Below are positions 3,550 through 5,538 of a stretch of DNA of 5,538 nucleotides, piece after piece. Under the pieces are notes generated by a model. That model was not told the DNA's origin. It worked only from the letters and a program-made list of their open reading frames with translations, and did no database searches. The stretch is from NCBI GenBank assembly GCA_963169055.1, contig CAUJFU010000224.1, forward strand, positions 1 to 5,538. The letters are read 5' to 3'. Position 1 is the first letter of the stretch, and the number at the start of each line of letters is the position of its first letter. The DNA comes from Myxococcota bacterium (lineage in GTDB: Bacteria; Myxococcota_C; UBA6777). A program made the translations under genes and the position numbers.

Positions 3550-5538
3550 TTATTCGTTTTTGTCGAGAGTGCGCACAGGGCGAAAGCCTGTGTCGCCTGT
3601 TTTTTGGTAGGCTGCCGAAACGGATGCGCGCTTGGTGAGACGGGTGGAACGGGCGCTTTCGTACCAAGAGCCGCCGCGCACGGCACGAATGCTTCCACGC
3701 GGAGGGGATTGTGGATCGATCTGTGGTGATTTGGGGTAGCGTTGGATGGATTCTGCGGTCCACTCGCGCAAGTTGCCGAGCATATCAAAGAGGCCGAGCG
3801 GATTGGGTTGTTTCTGAGCGACGGGATGGGGTTGTTTGGCGCTGTTTTCTTTGACCCAAGCGAGAGAGAGCAGAGCGTTGGTTGGAAAGAGGATCGTTTC
3901 GTTCGCTTGTTTATGCCCGCCGCGTGCGGCGTATTCCCATTCGGCTTCGGTGGGCAAGCGCCATCCTTTGCATGAAGTGTAGGCTTTTTTGTGGGTGGGA
4001 GAGGTTGATTTCTTTTGTGTAGGGACAAAGTCTTGTTTCCATGCGCAAGAAACGATGCGCCCACGCTTGGTTTTGCAGTCAAAGCAGGTCTCGCGTTTTT
4101 CGAGGACAGAGAGGCGATTGCAAAAGGCGGCAGCTTCGTGCCAATTGACTTGTTCAACAGGGCAGGACGGGCCGCAATCTTTGAAGCGGGAGGGGTTATA
4201 GCCCAAGGCGCTTTGGAACTGCGCTTGCGTCACTTCTGTCTTCCAGATCCAAAAGGGTTGTTGGATGGAGACTTGGACGGATGGGGATTCGTAATAAGTC
4301 GCGGTGGAGAGTTGTTTTTTAGAGAGGCCCATCGTGAATTGTCCTGCTTCGACGCGCTGCGCCGTTGCTTTGGGGAGAAGTGCGATGACAAGCTGTTGTC
4401 TTTTTTTGCAGGCTCCCTTGGTGCATCCGAGCGCGCAATTGTTTTTGCATCGGCCGCAATGTTTGGCCTCTGTTTGGAGATCGACGCATCGACCGCCGCA
4501 AGCGGATTGATCGCGAGGACAGCGGCAGCGGCCTGCCTTGCAGGTGGCCCCAAGAGGGCAGATCTGGCCGCAGGATCCGCAATGTTGGGGATGGGCCTTG
4601 GTGTCCACGCATCGGCCTGCACAAACAATGCTTTTGGGAGAACAAGCGCAGGTTCCATCTTTGCAGGAAAAACCGAGCGTGGTATCGCAGCGGTGTCCGC
4701 ATTTTCCGCAATGTTGGTTGGTTTGGGCAAGGGGAACGCATCGCTTTTCGCAACGTGCTTGTCCTTTGGGGCATGCCTTGGCAAACCAAACACCGAGTCC
4801 CGACCCGAACAGAAGAAGCATACTCAGTGCAAAAAGCCCGAATCGAAGGGCTATAGGGCGATGTTTTGGGGCAGATGAGGCGTCGCTCGGGGCAGGTTGA
4901 GAAAGGTGGTGCGGGGCGGAGCCTTGGAAGCGATGGCCTTCTTGCTCTTTTGTCGGGGCCGGTGGAGCGGGGTTTTGCGAAGGGATGAGCGGTGGTTTTT
5001 GAGTGTACGCGGAAGCCTGCGTAGCAGGCGAAGAAGGGCTTGCGCTGACGGCCGAGTCGTGCGTAGCAGGCGAAGAAGGGCTTACGCTAAGGGCGGAAGC
5101 GTCGGATGTACCGAGATGATCGGGACTTGTGCTTTTGGATGGCGAGAGATCGGATTCGTCGTGGGGCCAAGCCGTGAGGGCATCTTGCCAGAAACCTTTG
5201 GCGGTGGGGTAGCGTTGGGAGGGGTCGTCGTGGGTCGCTCGTTGGATCACAGAGTCGAGCGCGAGGGATGCTTGGGGGAGGTGAGTGCTGATCTTTGTTT
5301 CGCCGCGTCTTGGTGGGTAGAGTCCCGTCAGAAGGTGAAATGTGAGTACTCCGAGAGCGAAAACATCGGCAGCAGGGGAGATCTCGCTTGTTTCTGTGAG
5401 TTGCTCGGGGGCGAGATAGTGGGGGGTTCCTGCGGCGCTGGTGTAGGCTTCGGCGTGTGTATGCGAAAAGGTGACAGCGATCCCAAAGTCCATCAGTTTG
5501 ATCTGGCCTTGTGGGGTCAGCATGATGTTTGCGGGTTT
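3550..5538 (-). CDS. Transmembrane Ser/Thr protein kinase with Cys-rich repeats and SUMF1 domain, 5' end outside window
   Basis: 662 residues are visible; I number from the Met whose codon starts at 5523. The gene enters at the Lys of the catalytic-loop KPAN, so the N-lobe and HRD motif are not seen. The kinase C-lobe shows DFG (12-14), an activation loop with AGTP (31-34), APE (38-40), DVFALG (53-58) and the subdomain XI Arg104. A Pro/Ser/Ala-rich linker follows (about 119-222). One membrane span (226-248) is preceded by basic residues, placing the kinase inside. Outside come three Stig1-like units with 24 Cys (251-372) and a SUMF1/FGE-fold domain (about 390-652). That domain shows EVTQAQF, PVEQVNWHEA, GWRLPTEAEWEYAARGG, LGNLREW, VRGGSW and a terminal GFRPV. 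The two catalytic Cys of formylglycine-generating enzyme are absent, so it probably binds a ligand rather than making formylglycine. The likely role is a receptor kinase phosphorylating cytoplasmic targets; the signal is unknown. Confidence 0.95.
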   Translation of the reverse strand, partial: KPANIMLTPQGQIKLMDFGIAVTFSHTHAEAYTSAAGTPHYLAPEQLTETSEISPAADVFALGVLTFHLLTGLYPPRRGETKISTHLPQASLALDSVIQRATHDDPSQRYPTAKGFWQDALTAWPHDESDLSPSKSTSPDHLGTSDASALSVSPSSPATHDSAVSASPSSPATQASAYTQKPPLIPSQNPAPPAPTKEQEGHRFQGSAPHHLSQPAPSDASSAPKHRPIALRFGLFALSMLLLFGSGLGVWFAKACPKGQARCEKRCVPLAQTNQHCGKCGHRCDTTLGFSCKDGTCACSPKSIVCAGRCVDTKAHPQHCGSCGQICPLGATCKAGRCRCPRDQSACGGRCVDLQTEAKHCGRCKNNCALGCTKGACKKRQQLVIALLPKATAQRVEAGQFTMGLSKKQLSTATYYESPSVQVSIQQPFWIWKTEVTQAQFQSALGYNPSRFKDCGPSCPVEQVNWHEAAAFCNRLSVLEKRETCFDCKTKRGRIVSCAWKQDFVPTQKKSTSPTHKKAYTSCKGWRLPTEAEWEYAARGGHKQANETILFPTNALLSLAWVKENSAKQPHPVAQKQPNPLGLFDMLGNLREWTAESIQRYPKSPQIDPQSPPRGSIRAVRGGSWYESARSTRLTKRASVSAAYQKTGDTGFRPVRTLDKNE
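4408..4773 (-). repeat. Three tandem 8-Cys Stig1-like units within the kinase protein
   Basis: The encoded units cover residues 251-293, 294-334 and 335-372. Each has eight Cys with the spacing C-x6-C-x3-C-x9-C-x2-C-x3-C-x(3 to 7)-C-x4-C. Only the sixth gap varies: 7, 5, then 3 residues. The HCGxC core and the RCV segment recur in each unit. The pattern resembles the Stig1 family and suggests disulfide-bonded modules between the membrane and the SUMF1 domain. Confidence 0.85.
5005..5088 (-). repeat. Two 42-bp tandem repeats in the kinase linker
   Basis: Units 5005-5046 and 5047-5088 agree at 34 of 42 positions, including 24 identical consecutive bases. They encode the 14-residue units SVSPSSPATHDSAV and SASPSSPATQASAY in the cytoplasmic linker between kinase domain and membrane span. 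A weaker third unit may precede them in the protein (STSPDHLGTSDASAL). The exact codon period keeps the frame, so this is a spacer likely to vary in copy number, and rich in Ser/Thr that the kinase could phosphorylate. Confidence 0.8.

Noticed and set aside
3483-4157. N-terminal extension of the chorismate mutase frame up to 4157
   Set aside because: It overlaps the SUMF1 coding region in another frame, its translation is Lys/Pro/Ser low complexity, and the mutase fold begins right after the Met at 3482.
4015-4878. 287-residue plus-strand open frame opposite the Cys-rich and SUMF1 coding region
   Set aside because: It is antisense to a gene with clear domain motifs, and its Ala/Gly/Cys-rich low-complexity translation mirrors the Cys codons of the real gene. 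No recognisable family or convincing start.

Overview
The window holds four protein genes in two convergent pairs. Reading right come trxA (thioredoxin) and a large cyclic-nucleotide-binding patatin phospholipase of the NTE/PNPLA6 type. Reading left come the 3' part of a receptor-like Ser/Thr protein kinase and a small AroQ-class chorismate mutase. The plus strand is G-rich, and GC content by eye is in the mid-50s percent. The kinase (Hanks-type domain, one membrane span, Stig1-like Cys repeats, SUMF1 domain) and the long CNB-patatin protein together suggest a Myxococcota/Bradymonadota-like (former Deltaproteobacteria) bacterium. That is an inference from architecture; no marker gene is present to confirm it.

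Layout. Positions 1-166 are a leader with a candidate sigma70-type promoter (48-75), a small hairpin (137-150) and a strong Shine-Dalgarno for trxA (167-493). After a gap without a clear terminator, the patatin gene follows. Its best-supported start is 647, because GGAG sits 6 nt upstream; the frame stays open back to an ATG at 554. It ends at 2890. A 244-bp convergent intergenic region carries a GC-rich palindrome (2984-2998) and a hairpin plus T-tract that could terminate plus-strand transcription (3081-3104). Then, on the minus strand, come the chorismate mutase (3135-3482), a 67-bp spacer with a perfect 7-bp hairpin, and the kinase gene (3550 to the window edge). The kinase is cut exactly at the Lys of its catalytic-loop KPxN motif, so its N-lobe lies outside the window.

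How the parts may work together. The patatin protein should be a serine esterase/lysophospholipase gated by cyclic nucleotide; both CNB domains keep the Glu and Arg of the phosphate-binding cassette. It carries the extra domain between CNB and patatin that characterises animal and fungal NTE. The kinase should sit in the inner membrane with its catalytic domain inside, and a 24-Cys region plus a SUMF1-fold domain outside as the probable sensor. The chorismate mutase is probably co-transcribed downstream of it, an unexpected partner for a signalling receptor. No defence system, mobile element, CRISPR array, tRNA or rRNA was seen.
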